Shown here in pieces: positions 17,394 through 27,108 of a stretch of 64,000 nucleotides of DNA. Every line of letters begins with the position of its first letter. The first letter of the stretch is position 1. This DNA is from JBKQVT01 sp963804825 (GTDB lineage Bacteria > Planctomycetota > Planctomycetia > Pirellulales > Thermoguttaceae), in the NCBI GenBank assembly GCA_963804825.1, contig CAWDRV010000006.1, forward strand, positions 62,001-126,000, given 5' to 3'. The notes under the pieces are model-generated. The model searched no databases. It saw nothing but the letters and a program-made list of their open reading frames with translations, and was not told the origin of the DNA. Position numbers and translations under genes: made by a program.

Positions 17394-19358
17394 CTAACGT
17401 TTCGGAGGCAGAGCCGGCGGCGGGGCGTCGGCCGGGGCGGCCGCCGTGGGCTGACGTTCGGCCAGGAACTTCATCAGCGTGGCCCCCAGGCCGTCCAGCG
17501 AGGCCCCGCCGCCCATGGCGAGGATTTCCGGCATGATCTTCACGCCCCGCTCGGCCAAGGCCGTGACGACGTTGATGACGGCCGTCGGCCCCTGCCCGAG
17601 GGCTCGGACTTGGGCCTCGAAGCCCTTGGCCCGGGCCAAGCCGACCGCTTCCACCTCGGCCCCCTTGGCCCGGCCCGTCTCGGCAATATAGGTCGCTTCG
17701 CCGTCGGCCTGTTTCTTCCGGGCTTGGGCGGTCTGGCTGGCGATCTCGACGCCCACCTGGGCCTGGGCCAATTGGGCCTGCATGTCGGCCGTCCCCTTGG
17801 TCTGTTCCATGTCGATGCGCAGACGCTGCGCCTGCTGCTGCATCTGGAACGTGGCCTTTTCCTGGTTGGCGATTTCCCGCTGCGTCAGCACCTTGACCAA
17901 CTGTTCCGGCAGGATGACGTCCTGAATGTAGACGCCGCGGGTTTCCACCTCGTACTGACTCAGTTGCTGGCGGATGTGCTCCAGCGCGCTCTCCTGCACC
18001 TGCTGGCGGGTTTCGATGAACTGCACGGCCGGCATGCTCTGGAGCGTGTCGCGGAAGTGGTTGCCCACGGCCGCTTGCAGCACGTCGTTGACCAGGGCGG
18101 CAATCGTGCCCACCATGCTGATGACCCGCGGCGCCGTGGTGTCGGGCACGTGGATCTGCACGACCAGGTCGATCGCGAAGACGAAACCTTCGCGGCTTTT
18201 GGCCACGATCTGCGAGAGGTGCTCGTCGAGCTTGTGGGCCTGGCTGACCTCCTGCGACCAGTTGAGGCTCAAGATGGCCGTGGGCACGTGCTCGGCCTCG
18301 TAGCAGCGCGGGTTGATGGCATATTTGCCGGTCCGCAGCGGCTCTCCCCAGATGCCGCGATGTCCCGGACGCACGATCGAGCCGAACTTGAAGCCGGCCC
18401 CGGACATGTCTTCGGTGGGCAGGCCGACGTAGGCCTTGATGACCGCCACCTCGCCCTGGTTGACGACCAGCATGGGGACTTCTTCCACGCGGACCAGGAA
18501 CGGATTGAGCAGGTAGGCCCCGTAGAGCAGCGGGTCGTGTTGGAGCCCGATCTTGCCGCCGGCCTTCAAAAAGGCGTCGAAGTCCTGGTAATTGTTGTGT
18601 TGCACGGATTTCAGGCCGATGAGGGCCTCGATGAGCGCCTGGTCGTTGGCGCCGCTGGTTTCCAGCTTCCTGACGTCGTCGAACTCGCCCAGCCGGCTGG
18701 CGATGGCGCCGCCGGGGAGCGGTTGGCCCTCCAGCGTCGTGATGATGCCGCAGGTATCGACCACTCCGCCGCCGCGGGACGAACGCGGCGTGATGACCGT
18801 CACCTTGAGCTGGTCTTCCTCCAGCCCGAAGGCCTGGAACGACAACTTGCCGTACGACTGCAAGCGCTGGAACTGCTTGGCGACGGGCAAGCCGTGGACG
18901 CGCTCCCGCGTGATGACCAGGAAGCCGACCGGATGGATGGGCATGAGGCTGCCGGGGGGCAGCACCGGGCGTTGCACGCCTTTCTGTCCGCCGGCCTGGA
19001 GCCACGCGTGGAGGTTCGTGATCATGTTCAGGGGGCTCATGGATTCGGCCGATTTGGCGCCGACCGGCAGGGCCTTGCCCACTTGGGCCACGACGACGCC
19101 GATCTCGCCGGCGCGGACTTGCACCCAAGGATACTTCTCGACGGCGAAGACGACCCAGAACTTGAATCGCCAGCCCGGCATGAGGAGGTCGGCCTGGTAG
19201 CCGGCCTCGCCGCGGAAGGCGACGGGGTTGTCGTCGGGTAGTTTCTTGAAGGAAAACCGTTTCGTGACCAGCCCGACCTCCGTCGGACCGATGATCCGGA
19301 TCGACGGAAGGACGAACACCACCACCACCACCAAAACTATGAACAGGAACCAGAACAT
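17394..19358 (-). CDS. SPFH/Band 7 (flotillin-like) membrane protein
   Basis: A 654-residue protein begins with a strong transmembrane helix (LFIVLVVVVVFVLPS) followed by a long SPFH-type region. The C-terminal third is an Ala/Gln/Glu-rich coiled coil (QREIANQEKATFQMQQQAQRL, EVEAVGLARAKGFEAQVRALG) and ends with a Pro/Ala-rich tail. Flotillin-like proteins oligomerise on membranes and organise lipid domains; no enzymatic motif is expected. It is longer than typical bacterial flotillins and appears to contain two SPFH-like segments. It converges on kdpC, with the terminator between. Function in this organism is unknown. Confidence 0.85.
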   Translation of the reverse strand: MFWFLFIVLVVVVVFVLPSIRIIGPTEVGLVTKRFSFKKLPDDNPVAFRGEAGYQADLLMPGWRFKFWVVFAVEKYPWVQVRAGEIGVVVAQVGKALPVGAKSAESMSPLNMITNLHAWLQAGGQKGVQRPVLPPGSLMPIHPVGFLVITRERVHGLPVAKQFQRLQSYGKLSFQAFGLEEDQLKVTVITPRSSRGGGVVDTCGIITTLEGQPLPGGAIASRLGEFDDVRKLETSGANDQALIEALIGLKSVQHNNYQDFDAFLKAGGKIGLQHDPLLYGAYLLNPFLVRVEEVPMLVVNQGEVAVIKAYVGLPTEDMSGAGFKFGSIVRPGHRGIWGEPLRTGKYAINPRCYEAEHVPTAILSLNWSQEVSQAHKLDEHLSQIVAKSREGFVFAIDLVVQIHVPDTTAPRVISMVGTIAALVNDVLQAAVGNHFRDTLQSMPAVQFIETRQQVQESALEHIRQQLSQYEVETRGVYIQDVILPEQLVKVLTQREIANQEKATFQMQQQAQRLRIDMEQTKGTADMQAQLAQAQVGVEIASQTAQARKKQADGEATYIAETGRAKGAEVEAVGLARAKGFEAQVRALGQGPTAVINVVTALAERGVKIMPEILAMGGGASLDGLGATLMKFLAERQPTAAAPADAPPPALPPKR

Positions 19359-19574
19359 GGCTGCAACTCCTCGCTGCGATGGGTTTTCTTGCGGGAATTC
19401 CCCCGGCCCGGACGGGCTCGGGACGCGACGGCCCCTATTATGATTGGGGCCGCACGGAGTTGCAAGCGGGGGAAAAATTCGGGGCTGGGGGCTGAAACCA
19501 GGGATTGGGGATTCGAGGCGGGGGCGGCGATTGCGGTCTCGCCGCCCCGCCCGTGGAATCAGGAGTCGAACCCC

Positions 19575-20629
19575 CTAGCGTTGAAATTCCAAGCCGACGA
19601 AGGCCCCGTGGTAGAACGGTGAACCGCTGGTGCTCACCGTGGCATAACTGTGCGCCGGGACGATGTCGGGGTTGGAGACTGCGATCTGGTCGGGCGCCAA
19701 GGCGACGCCGTCGATCCACAAGAGTTGGTAGCCGGCCCTTGCCGACAAGTTCGCCGTGATCGCATACTTGCCCGTCAGCGCCAGACTTCCGACGAACGCC
19801 GCATGGTCCGTCGCCGCGGAGGACGTGTAGCGAAAAGGGGCATCCTGGGTGATGAGCACGGAATTGGTGGCGTGATTATCGTAAATACCCGCCTTTTACG
19901 CAGCCTTCCAGGGACCATCGGTTCGCGACCAAAGGACGCTGTCGAAGCCCACCTGAAAACCGCTGAGGTAGTTGTTCGCGTCGATCCTGGTCACGGACGG
20001 ATTCGGAGTGGGGGCAATGACGGTGTCGTAGAGATTCAGGCTGTTCTCGCTAAGATCGAGGTAGCGAAACCCGATCAACAGCCGTCCCCAATTTCCCACC
20101 GGCCGCCACGCGTTGAGTTCCACGTTGTGCAGGGCGGAACGGTACGACGCGGAAACGTCCACCGGATAACGGATGTTGCCGATCGGGTCGATAAAGCGGA
20201 TCACGGCTCCTTTGGCCGATCGCTCGACGCCCCGCTCGGCATTCCAGCCGTCCAGGCCGAAGTAGACGCCCTCGATGCTCCATGGACTGCCCAAGATGTT
20301 TTGGCGCATCAGGCTGATGTCCCAGCCCGCCGATATGCCGAGGTCGAATTCATTGGCGTTCAACAGGGTGTGGTTGGCCGAGTCGGTGATGATCACGCGA
20401 TCGTGCGGCGTCGAGCGTTGCAAGAACAAGGCGTCGGACTGCACGATCCACGCGGGACCGCAATCGCGCAGCCGTCGCAGCAATTCTCGCAGGCATAGCA
20501 GGAGACCTCGTCGGGGGCCTGGATGCCTTCGATCGTCACGGTCGGAAGGTCGTCCCCGGCGATCGCAAGGCTGCCGACGGCAAGAGCGGCGACTGTCGCA
20601 AACAACGAACCACAGCGACGAAGGAACAT
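19575..20629 (-). CDS. BBP7-type outer-membrane beta-barrel protein (frameshift and in-frame stop)
   Basis: The N-terminus (start 20629) has a signal peptide (MFLRRCGSLFATVAALAVG, cut near AIAG) and a Cys-rich segment (SCYACENCCDGCA). The frame then changes near 20465 to a beta-rich region (DLGISAGWDISLMRQ, WGRLLIGFRYLDLSENSLN). A TAA at 19896-19898 interrupts the same frame just before a barrel-like C-terminus that ends GAFVGLEFQR with a terminal aromatic-X pattern. The overall pattern matches the planctomycete BBP7 family of secreted barrels. Two lesions in about 350 codons could mean a pseudogene, but the whole window is error-rich. Its upstream region (20630-21069) has no gene. Confidence 0.65.
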
Positions 20630-21069
20630 GGCCACTGCCCTCCTTGGTAGTGCCAAGAATGAAGAATACGGTGAACGTGCAGACTATTGGGAATCCGCGA
20701 GTTGGCTTCTTGCCAGTGATGCGGACGCGGGGCGGCGACAGCGTGTCTGGCGGCAGTCTTGGATGGAACCGATCGAGGTGCTGGTTCATTGTGGGCGTCG
20801 CGGGTGCCCCGCCGCAACTCGAATCGGTTTGCACAAACCGCAGGGCGAGAAAATCACATTCGCCAGGCAGGACCGCTACACGCGGAACAGTCGGGATGGC
20901 ACCCTGAGACCGCGGGTTGCGCCGGGGTTGAGATCAGGCGTCCAAAGCGTCCCACGCCCAAATGTGGTGGTCCGCGACGCCAATCGCCGGGCGTTTGACC
21001 TGTGCAAGCGGGACTTCCGCCGTTCGCCGTTGTCCGGTTCAACGTCGCCGGTCCAGCCGCGTAGTTGAA
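20630..21069. other. Intergenic region without a supported gene
   Basis: This 440-bp spacer lies upstream of the BBP7 gene and downstream of cpaE. Several short frames are present but have no recognisable protein features. I see no strong hairpin or repeat. Confidence 0.4.
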
Positions 21070-22287
21070 CTACGAGGACCGTTTTCCCGGCCAGAGGCCG
21101 AAGAAGCGGCCGACGCCGGCCTTCTTGGCCGCGGCGCCGGGGGCCGTGGGTTTCGGATCGCCCGAGAGCGCGGCGGCCATGGCGATCATCGCGTGGGTGA
21201 CCGCGGCTCTGGGGGCCTGCTCGATGAGCGGCACTCCGTTGTTGCGGGCGTTGATCATGGTTAAGTAGTCGTTCGGAATCTGCCAGAAGATTTCCCGGCC
21301 GATCGTCTCCTCGGCCTTCTTCAGCGTGATCTGGCCATTTTCCAGGCCGACGCGATTGACGACGATCTTGACCTTGTCGGCCAGGTCATTCATCTCGGCG
21401 AACGAGGTCAACAAGCGGACCACGTTCCGCAGGCAGGGCAGGTCGAGCTGCGTGACCAGCAGGACGGTGTTGGCCATCTCCATCGCCATCAGGTCGATGG
21501 CGGTGTAGCCCTTGGAAAGGTCCAGGACGACGTGGGTGAAGGTGGCCTTCAACAGGCCGATGACCCGTTGCAGGTCCTCGGCGCTGACCAGTCCGATGTC
21601 TTCCAATTGGACGGGGCGCGGCAGCAGGAACAGTCCCGACGAATGCTTCGTGAGCGAACGTTTCAGGAGGGTGAAATCGAGCCGGGTGACGTTTTGGGCG
21701 ACGTTGACCAGGGTGTAGTCGGGGATGGTGTCGAGGAACACGTCGGCGTCGCCGAGGCAGAGATCGAGATCGACCAGGGCGACCGAGTTCCGCTCTTCCC
21801 TGGCGAGGATACAGCCGAGGTTGACGGCCACGCTGGTGGTCCCCACGCCGCCGATGGCGCCGGCGACGGCAAGGACCTGGCTGCCGCGGGGCCGGGTTTC
21901 GCCGGGGGCGAAATGGCGCTCGCTGATCCGCCCCAACGCCCCCAGCAGGTCCTCGATGTGGATCGGCTGGGTGAGAAACTCCTTCGCCCCGGCACGCATC
22001 GCCTGAAGGATCAACTGCCCGTCGTTCGACGAGCTGACCACCAACACGGCGCAGTTGGGCGAGGTCTCGTTCAATCGGCTGACCAGGCCCAGGGCCTTGT
22101 TCGGATCGGCGTCCAGGGCGACCATGCCGATGTCGGGATTGGTCTGGGCCACGACGTCGGAGAAGAACTCGTAGCGAGAGCACTCCGCCTCCAGCCAAAT
22201 CATGTCCATGCCCAAGAGCATGTTCTTGAGCGCCTCGCGCTTCGAGTCGTCGGGATCAACAATGGCTAACCGGAGAACGTTGCTCAT
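21070..22287 (-). CDS. cpaE: CpaE-like pilus assembly ATPase (receiver-like domain plus MinD fold)
   Basis: The 405 residues start with a CheY-like domain (LRLAIVDPDDSKREALKNML) lacking the usual acidic cluster, followed by a MinD/ParA ATPase domain. The latter has a deviant Walker A GAIGGVGTTSVAVNLG, where Thr replaces the Lys of GKT, then LVDLDLCLGDADVFLDT and VVLDLSKGY. This is the CpaE/TadZ arrangement, which localises the Tad pilus machine at the pole. The start MSNVLRL at 22287 is used because the longer frame upstream has no features. It is downstream of cpaC and cpaB on the same strand. Confidence 0.88.
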   Translation of the reverse strand: MSNVLRLAIVDPDDSKREALKNMLLGMDMIWLEAECSRYEFFSDVVAQTNPDIGMVALDADPNKALGLVSRLNETSPNCAVLVVSSSNDGQLILQAMRAGAKEFLTQPIHIEDLLGALGRISERHFAPGETRPRGSQVLAVAGAIGGVGTTSVAVNLGCILAREERNSVALVDLDLCLGDADVFLDTIPDYTLVNVAQNVTRLDFTLLKRSLTKHSSGLFLLPRPVQLEDIGLVSAEDLQRVIGLLKATFTHVVLDLSKGYTAIDLMAMEMANTVLLVTQLDLPCLRNVVRLLTSFAEMNDLADKVKIVVNRVGLENGQITLKKAEETIGREIFWQIPNDYLTMINARNNGVPLIEQAPRAAVTHAMIAMAAALSGDPKPTAPGAAAKKAGVGRFFGLWPGKRSS

Positions 22288-22388
22288 GGAGTCGGTATTA
22301 GGGGCGTGGCAATGTTGCGTAAACTCAACCGCGAGGGGCGCGCATGATCGCCCTCGTATAAATAGCATATTTTCGGCCGGTCCTAAGA

Positions 22389-24039
22389 CTAAGGAACAAC
22401 GTCATAGCCGATAGGACCGATGAAGGGCGGTTCCGCATTGCGCCCTTGGGCCGGACTGCCTTGGTCGGAATGGTTCGGATTGGGACCGCTGTAGCGGTTG
22501 TACGGCCCGTCGTTGGCGGTTCCGCCGTTTGGTCCTGGCGCCGGGGTTGGATTGCCGTTGCCAGGCGGCGTCGCCGCGCACGGCCCTTGGGGACCGCCCG
22601 AATTCCTGCCCGGACAGCAGGCGGGCACTTCCAGGTGTCCCTTGAAGAACAATTCCCAGTCGCTCGGGCTGGCCGTCTCCATGCCGGGACCGCACGGAGG
22701 GACCTGGTTGGCGTCCAGGGGATCGATCAACTCGGGCGTTACCATGATCAGCGTCTCGACCTCGTTGATCTGCTCCTTGACGTTGCGGAAGGGGACGCCG
22801 ATGTAGGGGACTTCGCTGATCCACGGCAGACCGGAGTTTTGCGATTCCACGGTGTTCTGCACGAGTCCGGCGAGCGGCAGGGTCTGGCCGGACTTCATCT
22901 CGACGCCGGTTTCGACCCAGCGGGTTTTTAGCGAGGGAGGACCGCCGACCACCGTGAGCGACGTGTCGATTTCACTGACTTCGGCGCGGACTTCCAAGCG
23001 AATTTGTCCGTTGCCCAGGATGATCGGCACCATGTCGATGATCGTGCCGTAGTTGACGTAGCTGGTCGAAGGGCCGGTGATGCCGCCGTTGAGTTGGTAG
23101 TAGTATTGGCCGCCGACGTTGAAGTGGGCGGGGCGTCCGCTGATGGCCGCCAGGTCCGGCTCGGACAGCACCTTGGCCAGCCCGTCTTGCCGGAGGGCGT
23201 TCATCACGCCGAAAAACGCGGAGTGGCCGTTGCCGATGTTGAACTGGGCCGTGGGGTTGTTGCCCGTGGTGATCGACCCGCCCGAAATCGACGAGATCAG
23301 GCCGCTGACCTGCGAAAGGAACAGGTTGCTGCCGTTTATCTTGGCGAAGTCGAATCCCAACTGGCGCAACTTGGTCCGCGACACTTCCATCACCTTCACG
23401 TGCAGCACCCCCTGCTGCACGCCGCTGACGGTCATGTTGTTGATGATCTTGGGATAGTATTCCTTGGCGATCTCCAAGATGATCGGGATCTGTTGGGGAG
23501 TATCGACGTAGCCGGAGATCATCACGCCGGTGCCGACGGGAAGGACGCTCAGGGTGGTTCTGGGAAACTGGGTGCGCAGGAGCATGGCCAGGTCCCGCGC
23601 GTCGCCCGTGACCGTAACATCGACCGTGTAGATCTGATGGTTTTCGCCCCAGAGGTTGACCTGGGTGACGCCCGGCTTCTTGGCGGCCAGTTGCACCTGG
23701 TTCGGCGAGAGCGCCGTCAGGATCAAGATTTCCGGGTTGTTGACCTGGGCCTGGGGGATCCGCTGGTCCAGGGAGAGAATGCGGCTGCTATTGTTCGTCA
23801 TTTCCAGCCGATCGTTGGCCCGCGTAACCCGATGGATGATCGACGGCGGCGGAAGGATCTCGGGTTGCCGCACCGGCGCCGTCGGCGACAGTGACGGTGA
23901 CGGCGGCGGCGACGGCGACGGCGGCGGCGACACCGGCGGCGTATTGGCCGCTGGCCGGCAGAACCATCGCAACCCACGCCGCAACCAAGGTGAGGGTCGT
24001 CAGCGGCCGGAAATGCCGTCCGAGAATTGGCGTGAACAT
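22389..24039 (-). CDS. cpaC: Tad pilus secretin CpaC/RcpA (frameshifted near N-terminus)
   Basis: The first frame gives a signal peptide (start 24039; TLTLVAAWVAMVLPASGQ). The frame shifts within a low-complexity GGCGGCGAC tract (about 23900-23945) into the secretin body. That body has a BON-like domain (GVMISGYVDTPQQIPIILEIA) and the secretin core (ALRQDGLAKVLSEPDLAAISG, VPYIGVPFRN, VETLIMVTPELIDP). The C-terminal tail is Pro/Gly/Asn-rich. It should form the outer-membrane pore for Flp pili, with about 549 residues after repair. The gene lies between cpaB (44 bp upstream) and cpaE in the classic cpaBCE order. Confidence 0.88.
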
Positions 24040-24083
24040 CCGTGTCTTCCTTGCAACTTCCGCTGTCTAAGCCTGTGTGTCCG

Positions 24084-25223
24084 TTACGATGCGGCCGGCG
24101 TCGCGGGTTTTGCGGCCGGCGTTCGTCCGCCGCTCCCGCTCGGACCGGTTCCCGTCTTGGCGGGCTTCTTTTCCTCCGGCGCGACGGGGGCCTTGGGCGA
24201 ATGCGTTTCCTTGTCGCCCGTCGTCCCCGTCGATTGCACGCTGCTGAGTATCCAGGAGCCGGCATCCGCGATCGCGGAATTGCCGGAGTTCTTCAAGATG
24301 ATATCGTTAACGTCCGCTCCGGTGAGAATGCGCATCGACCATGTCTCCTCGGCCGGCTCGGGCGGGGCGGTCTTCTCGACGTTGGCGCTGGCCCGCAACG
24401 AGGTGAAGTAATCGAGGACTCCCTTCCCTTGCTCCTTCAGCTTGTTGAGGTTCGACTCCATGTCCTCCTTTTCGCGCTGGGCCGTTTCGGAGGGGCCGAG
24501 CAACTCGTGAGGGAAGGCCCCCGGGAGCTGCGTCTGCGCTTCCTCCTCGGGGCCCCGCATCACCAGCTTGACCGAGCCCAACTCCGTCGCCAACGTCACC
24601 TTCTCCGCCTGGGCGGGAGTGACCAGCAACGAAACGGTCCGGGCCGGAATGGATTTCGTCTCCGGGCCGGTGGTTTCGAGGGTGACCACGTCGTTGACGG
24701 CGAAGACCTTGATGTCTTGGAGGATCGTGCGGGTGGTGGTTTCTCGAATTCCCGAGTCCCGGTTCTTCACGATATAAACCAGCAGATCGACACGGCAGCC
24801 GGGCAGCAGCAGGTTGGCGCCGCCGCTGACCGCATCGACCCGAATCGATACCACGCGATAGCCCTTGGGAATCATGAGGTCGGCGCCCGGGGCATTCACG
24901 CCCTTGGCCGCCAGCTTATTGTCCAGGATCAGCTCGCCGGCAAAGAGCTTGCTCCGCGCGCGGCGGCCTTCGATATCTTCCAGCCGGCTCAAGGCCCCGG
25001 AGGGCACTTTGCTCTTCGGCCACTGCTCCAACTGCAAGACCTCGCCGGTCAACGGCTCGCCCTGCGCCACGTCCTTCAACGCCAGGAAGACCGGCTGGGT
25101 TTCGCCTGTCCCCTCGGCCGAAAGTGTCCCGCGGCGGGCGATCACCTGGGTAATGCCAATGGCAGCCACCAGGCCGCACGCCAGCGCCAACACGAGCAGA
25201 GCTATGGACTTGCCTCGCATCAC
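24084..25223 (-). CDS. cpaB: Flp pilus assembly protein CpaB/RcpC
   Basis: This 379-residue protein has an N-terminal membrane helix (IALLVLALACGLVAAIGI) followed by a SAF-like domain (VFLALKDVAQGEPLTGEVL) and a RcpC-type region (IPKGYRVVSIRVDAVSGGANLLLPGCRVDLLVY). It ends with a Pro/Lys/Thr-rich tail. CpaB is a periplasmic component that stabilises the secretin in the Tad system. It is the first gene of the cpaB-cpaC-cpaE run; the start at 25223 (or the next codon, Met2) is uncertain by one codon. Confidence 0.88.
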   Translation of the reverse strand: MMRGKSIALLVLALACGLVAAIGITQVIARRGTLSAEGTGETQPVFLALKDVAQGEPLTGEVLQLEQWPKSKVPSGALSRLEDIEGRRARSKLFAGELILDNKLAAKGVNAPGADLMIPKGYRVVSIRVDAVSGGANLLLPGCRVDLLVYIVKNRDSGIRETTTRTILQDIKVFAVNDVVTLETTGPETKSIPARTVSLLVTPAQAEKVTLATELGSVKLVMRGPEEEAQTQLPGAFPHELLGPSETAQREKEDMESNLNKLKEQGKGVLDYFTSLRASANVEKTAPPEPAEETWSMRILTGADVNDIILKNSGNSAIADAGSWILSSVQSTGTTGDKETHSPKAPVAPEEKKPAKTGTGPSGSGGRTPAAKPATPAAS

Positions 25224-25785
25224 TGGCCCTCAAGACTCGTTGCCAAATTGCGCCGGACGATTCGCTACTCCGTTTTTCCGCGGTCCTTATTGCGACGGAC
25301 GAGTCGCTAGCACACCGTTTCGAGGCATAATCGTCGCAGTCGTTAATAGCCCGCCTCTGCCTACAAACATTGGCGACGGAAGCCTCGGAACTTCACTCAA
25401 AGGCGTTTGCGCCGTAACAGTCACACCGGCGGCATAACCGGTTAACTAGCGCCGGCCGGATTGATTGTTACGATCGGACCTCGCTAACTGCCCAATCCCC
25501 CTCGGGTTGGTGACATGCGTTTTTTCACAACACGTGTTGTCTAGTCGTCTAAACTGAGGAGGCTTCGTACCTCCTCGATTTCTTCGGCATTACAGGCAAA
25601 GTTTCTCCAGCTTAACTCTCATACCATTCCATGAGCGGCGTGATTGAGGTCCCCTCTCCCTCCGAAAGAGGGTTGGGGTGAGGGAAATTTGGGCAACTGT
25701 TGGCCATTTGGATCACGCCCACTTCCCTCTCACCCCCGAGCACCACGTTAGTGGTCGCTCCCGGAGGGAGACGGGGACTGTAAGA
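25224..25785. repeat. Intergenic spacer with a CCCTCTCCCTC-type repeat
   Basis: No gene is supported in this 560-bp gap within the pilus locus. At about 25650-25780 there is a C-rich/G-rich inverted element: CCCCTCTCCCTC... followed by GAGGGTTGGGGTGAGGGA, then CCCTCTCACCCCCGAG further on. It looks like one of the dispersed planctomycete repeats. The part near 25224-25640 should hold the cpaB promoter. Confidence 0.45.
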
Positions 25786-26352
25786 CTAGATAAGCATCCC
25801 ACTCCAGGCAAAATAGGTGATTGTTCCCAAGGCGATGGGAATCCCATAGGGCAACAACAGCATGGAACTCTTTCGTTCCGCGGCAGTGGCCGACAGGGCG
25901 GCCGGATCGCGTACGACGGCGATTTCGCGGAGGATGGTCCAGAACTGACGGACGTGATGGTTTAGTTTGTGGCGAAGCAGGACCATGGCCACGGCGATGA
26001 TCCCGCCGAAGATGGCCGAGACGCAGAAGGCATAGAGCGTAACGGTGGCGCAGACCCAGGCCCCGACGCCGGCCAACAACTTGACGTCGCCCGCCCCCAT
26101 GCCGCCGATGGCGTAGGCGGGCAGGAGCAATCCGAGTCCGAGGGCCGTGCCCCCCAGGCTCCAAGCCAAGCCTTCCCAGCCGGCGCAGCCGGTCCAGTAA
26201 ACCCAGCCGCTGAGGATCAGCGGGAAGGTGATCCAATTGGGCACTTTGAGTTTCCAACCGTCGATGACCGCGGCGACGACCAACACGCCGCTGACAAGCC
26301 ATACGTTCCAGTTTTCCGTCAGCCCGCGGGCGATGGCGTGCGCGTCGAACAT
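25786..26352 (-). CDS. A24 prepilin peptidase (CpaA/TadV-like)
   Basis: The 188-residue integral membrane protein has about six hydrophobic segments and both catalytic Asp motifs of type IV prepilin peptidases: VIDGWKLKVPN near residue 30 and GGMGAGDVKLL (GxGD) near residue 85. It lacks the N-terminal methylase domain, as in Tad/CpaA enzymes. It is expected to cleave the leader of the Flp pilin encoded upstream. A 16-bp inverted repeat lies immediately upstream of its ribosome site (see separate entry). Confidence 0.9.
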   Translation of the reverse strand: MFDAHAIARGLTENWNVWLVSGVLVVAAVIDGWKLKVPNWITFPLILSGWVYWTGCAGWEGLAWSLGGTALGLGLLLPAYAIGGMGAGDVKLLAGVGAWVCATVTLYAFCVSAIFGGIIAVAMVLLRHKLNHHVRQFWTILREIAVVRDPAALSATAAERKSSMLLLPYGIPIALGTITYFAWSGMLI

Positions 26353-26368
26353 GGGATCTTTCTCCGTA

Positions 26369-26428
26369 AGGACTTGGAAAAGAATAACCTGGCTTCTGAA
26401 ACAGTGAAGTTGTTCTTTTCCAAGTCCT
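26369..26428 (-). promoter_or_regulatory. 16-bp perfect inverted repeat in the prepilin peptidase leader
   Basis: AGGACTTGGAAAAGAA (26369-26384) is perfectly inverted as TTCTTTTCCAAGTCCT (26413-26428) with a 28-nt loop. It ends about 16 nt before the ATG of the prepilin peptidase and abuts its GGAGAAAG ribosome site in the transcript. It could be a terminator-like or translation-control hairpin, or a miniature mobile element. No T-run follows. Confidence 0.6.
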
Positions 26429-26467
26429 AGGAAAATGGTTTCCGTTGCGTCGCTTCCCTCGTGGCGG

Positions 26468-26578
26468 TCATGTCCGGACGCTCAGCATGAAGCTGATCAG
26501 GGTGGCGACGGCGGCGATGAAATAGACCATCATCTGCGCGACGCTGCCGCACACTTCCACGGGAAGCGATGGATACAT
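26468..26578 (-). CDS. 36-residue single-span membrane peptide in the pilus locus
   Basis: The frame begins MYPSLPVEVCGSV and continues into one transmembrane helix (MMVYFIAAVATLISFML), ending SVRT. A strong AAGGAG lies 7 nt upstream of the ATG, which is why I call it. It sits between the flp pilin and prepilin peptidase genes on the same strand. It does not look like a pilin, since the Glu+5 motif is missing. It may be a pilus accessory peptide or a small membrane protein of other use; I do not recognise it. Confidence 0.5.
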   Translation of the reverse strand: MYPSLPVEVCGSVAQMMVYFIAAVATLISFMLSVRT

Positions 26579-26709
26579 GATCGGACTCCTTGGTTGCCCG
26601 CTCACGGTGCGGATGTCCGCACTCTCTCTTTATAAATCCTAGGTCAAGAAAGGGCCCGGGGCGTGGTTTTCTTGGGGAAACACGATACCTAGTTTCTGTT
26701 TCGGAAACA

Positions 26710-26806
26710 CGGGTAGGGTGGGACGAGCGGAGCGAAGTCCCGCCATTTTCATGGGAATCGCGGTGGGACTTCGTCCCACCCTACCCGATGCGGACCTTTC
26801 GCAACG
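26710..26806. repeat. TAGGGTGGGAC inverted repeat (copy 1)
   Basis: GGGTAGGGTGGGAC (26710-26723) is inverted at GTCCCACCCTACCC (26772-26785). The following GATGCGGACCTTTCGCAACGG is nearly identical, in reverse orientation, to sequence at 42103-42125. It is therefore a dispersed repeat present twice in this window. Confidence 0.6.
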
Positions 26807-26816
26807 GAAACCAAAT

Positions 26817-26867
26817 AGGAAAACCCCCTCGACGCCAAGCCGCGATGTCGAGGGGGTTTCCGATTTT
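26817..26867 (-). terminator. Terminator downstream of the flp pilin gene
   Basis: A strong stem pairs GGAAAACCCCCTCGAC (26817-26832) with GTCGAGGGGGTTTCC (26846-26860), with T-rich sequence on both strands. On the minus strand it lies 75 nt after the flp stop and would end the pilin transcript before the downstream genes, allowing high separate pilin expression. Confidence 0.7.
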
Positions 26868-26934
26868 TCGTTGCACAGCTTGCGTCCGCGCCCGGCGAGT
26901 GTGCCGGCGCGGACGCCGCCGCCAGCGCCGTTCC

Positions 26935-27108
26935 TTAGTGGACCGAGCTGGCGATCTTCCAGAACACGCTGTTCGCATTGACGCCGATCGTGGAAATGGC
27001 CGACAGGCACACGATCACGATCAGGGACAGCATCACCGCGTACTCGACCGCGGTAGGGCCGTCTTCGGACTTGAGGAAACGATGCAACTTCAGAGCAAGC
27101 GACTTCAT
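26935..27108 (-). CDS. flp: Flp family type IVb pilin
   Basis: A 57-residue prepilin: short basic leader (MKSLALKLHRFLKSEDGPTA), then the Flp signature TAVEYAVMLSLIVIVCLSA with Glu and Tyr at the usual positions, and a hydrophobic helix. The peptidase cuts before the hydrophobic segment, and the processed pilin assembles into Tad/Flp fibres. GGAGGAAT precedes the ATG at 27108. An upstream in-frame extension to 27234 has no support. It is followed by a strong terminator. Confidence 0.93.
   Translation of the reverse strand: MKSLALKLHRFLKSEDGPTAVEYAVMLSLIVIVCLSAISTIGVNANSVFWKIASSVH

Noticed and set aside
19896..19898. In-frame stop in the BBP7 gene as a selenocysteine or pyrrolysine codon
   Set aside because: The codon is TAA, which is not used for recoding, and an error or true nonsense change is simpler.
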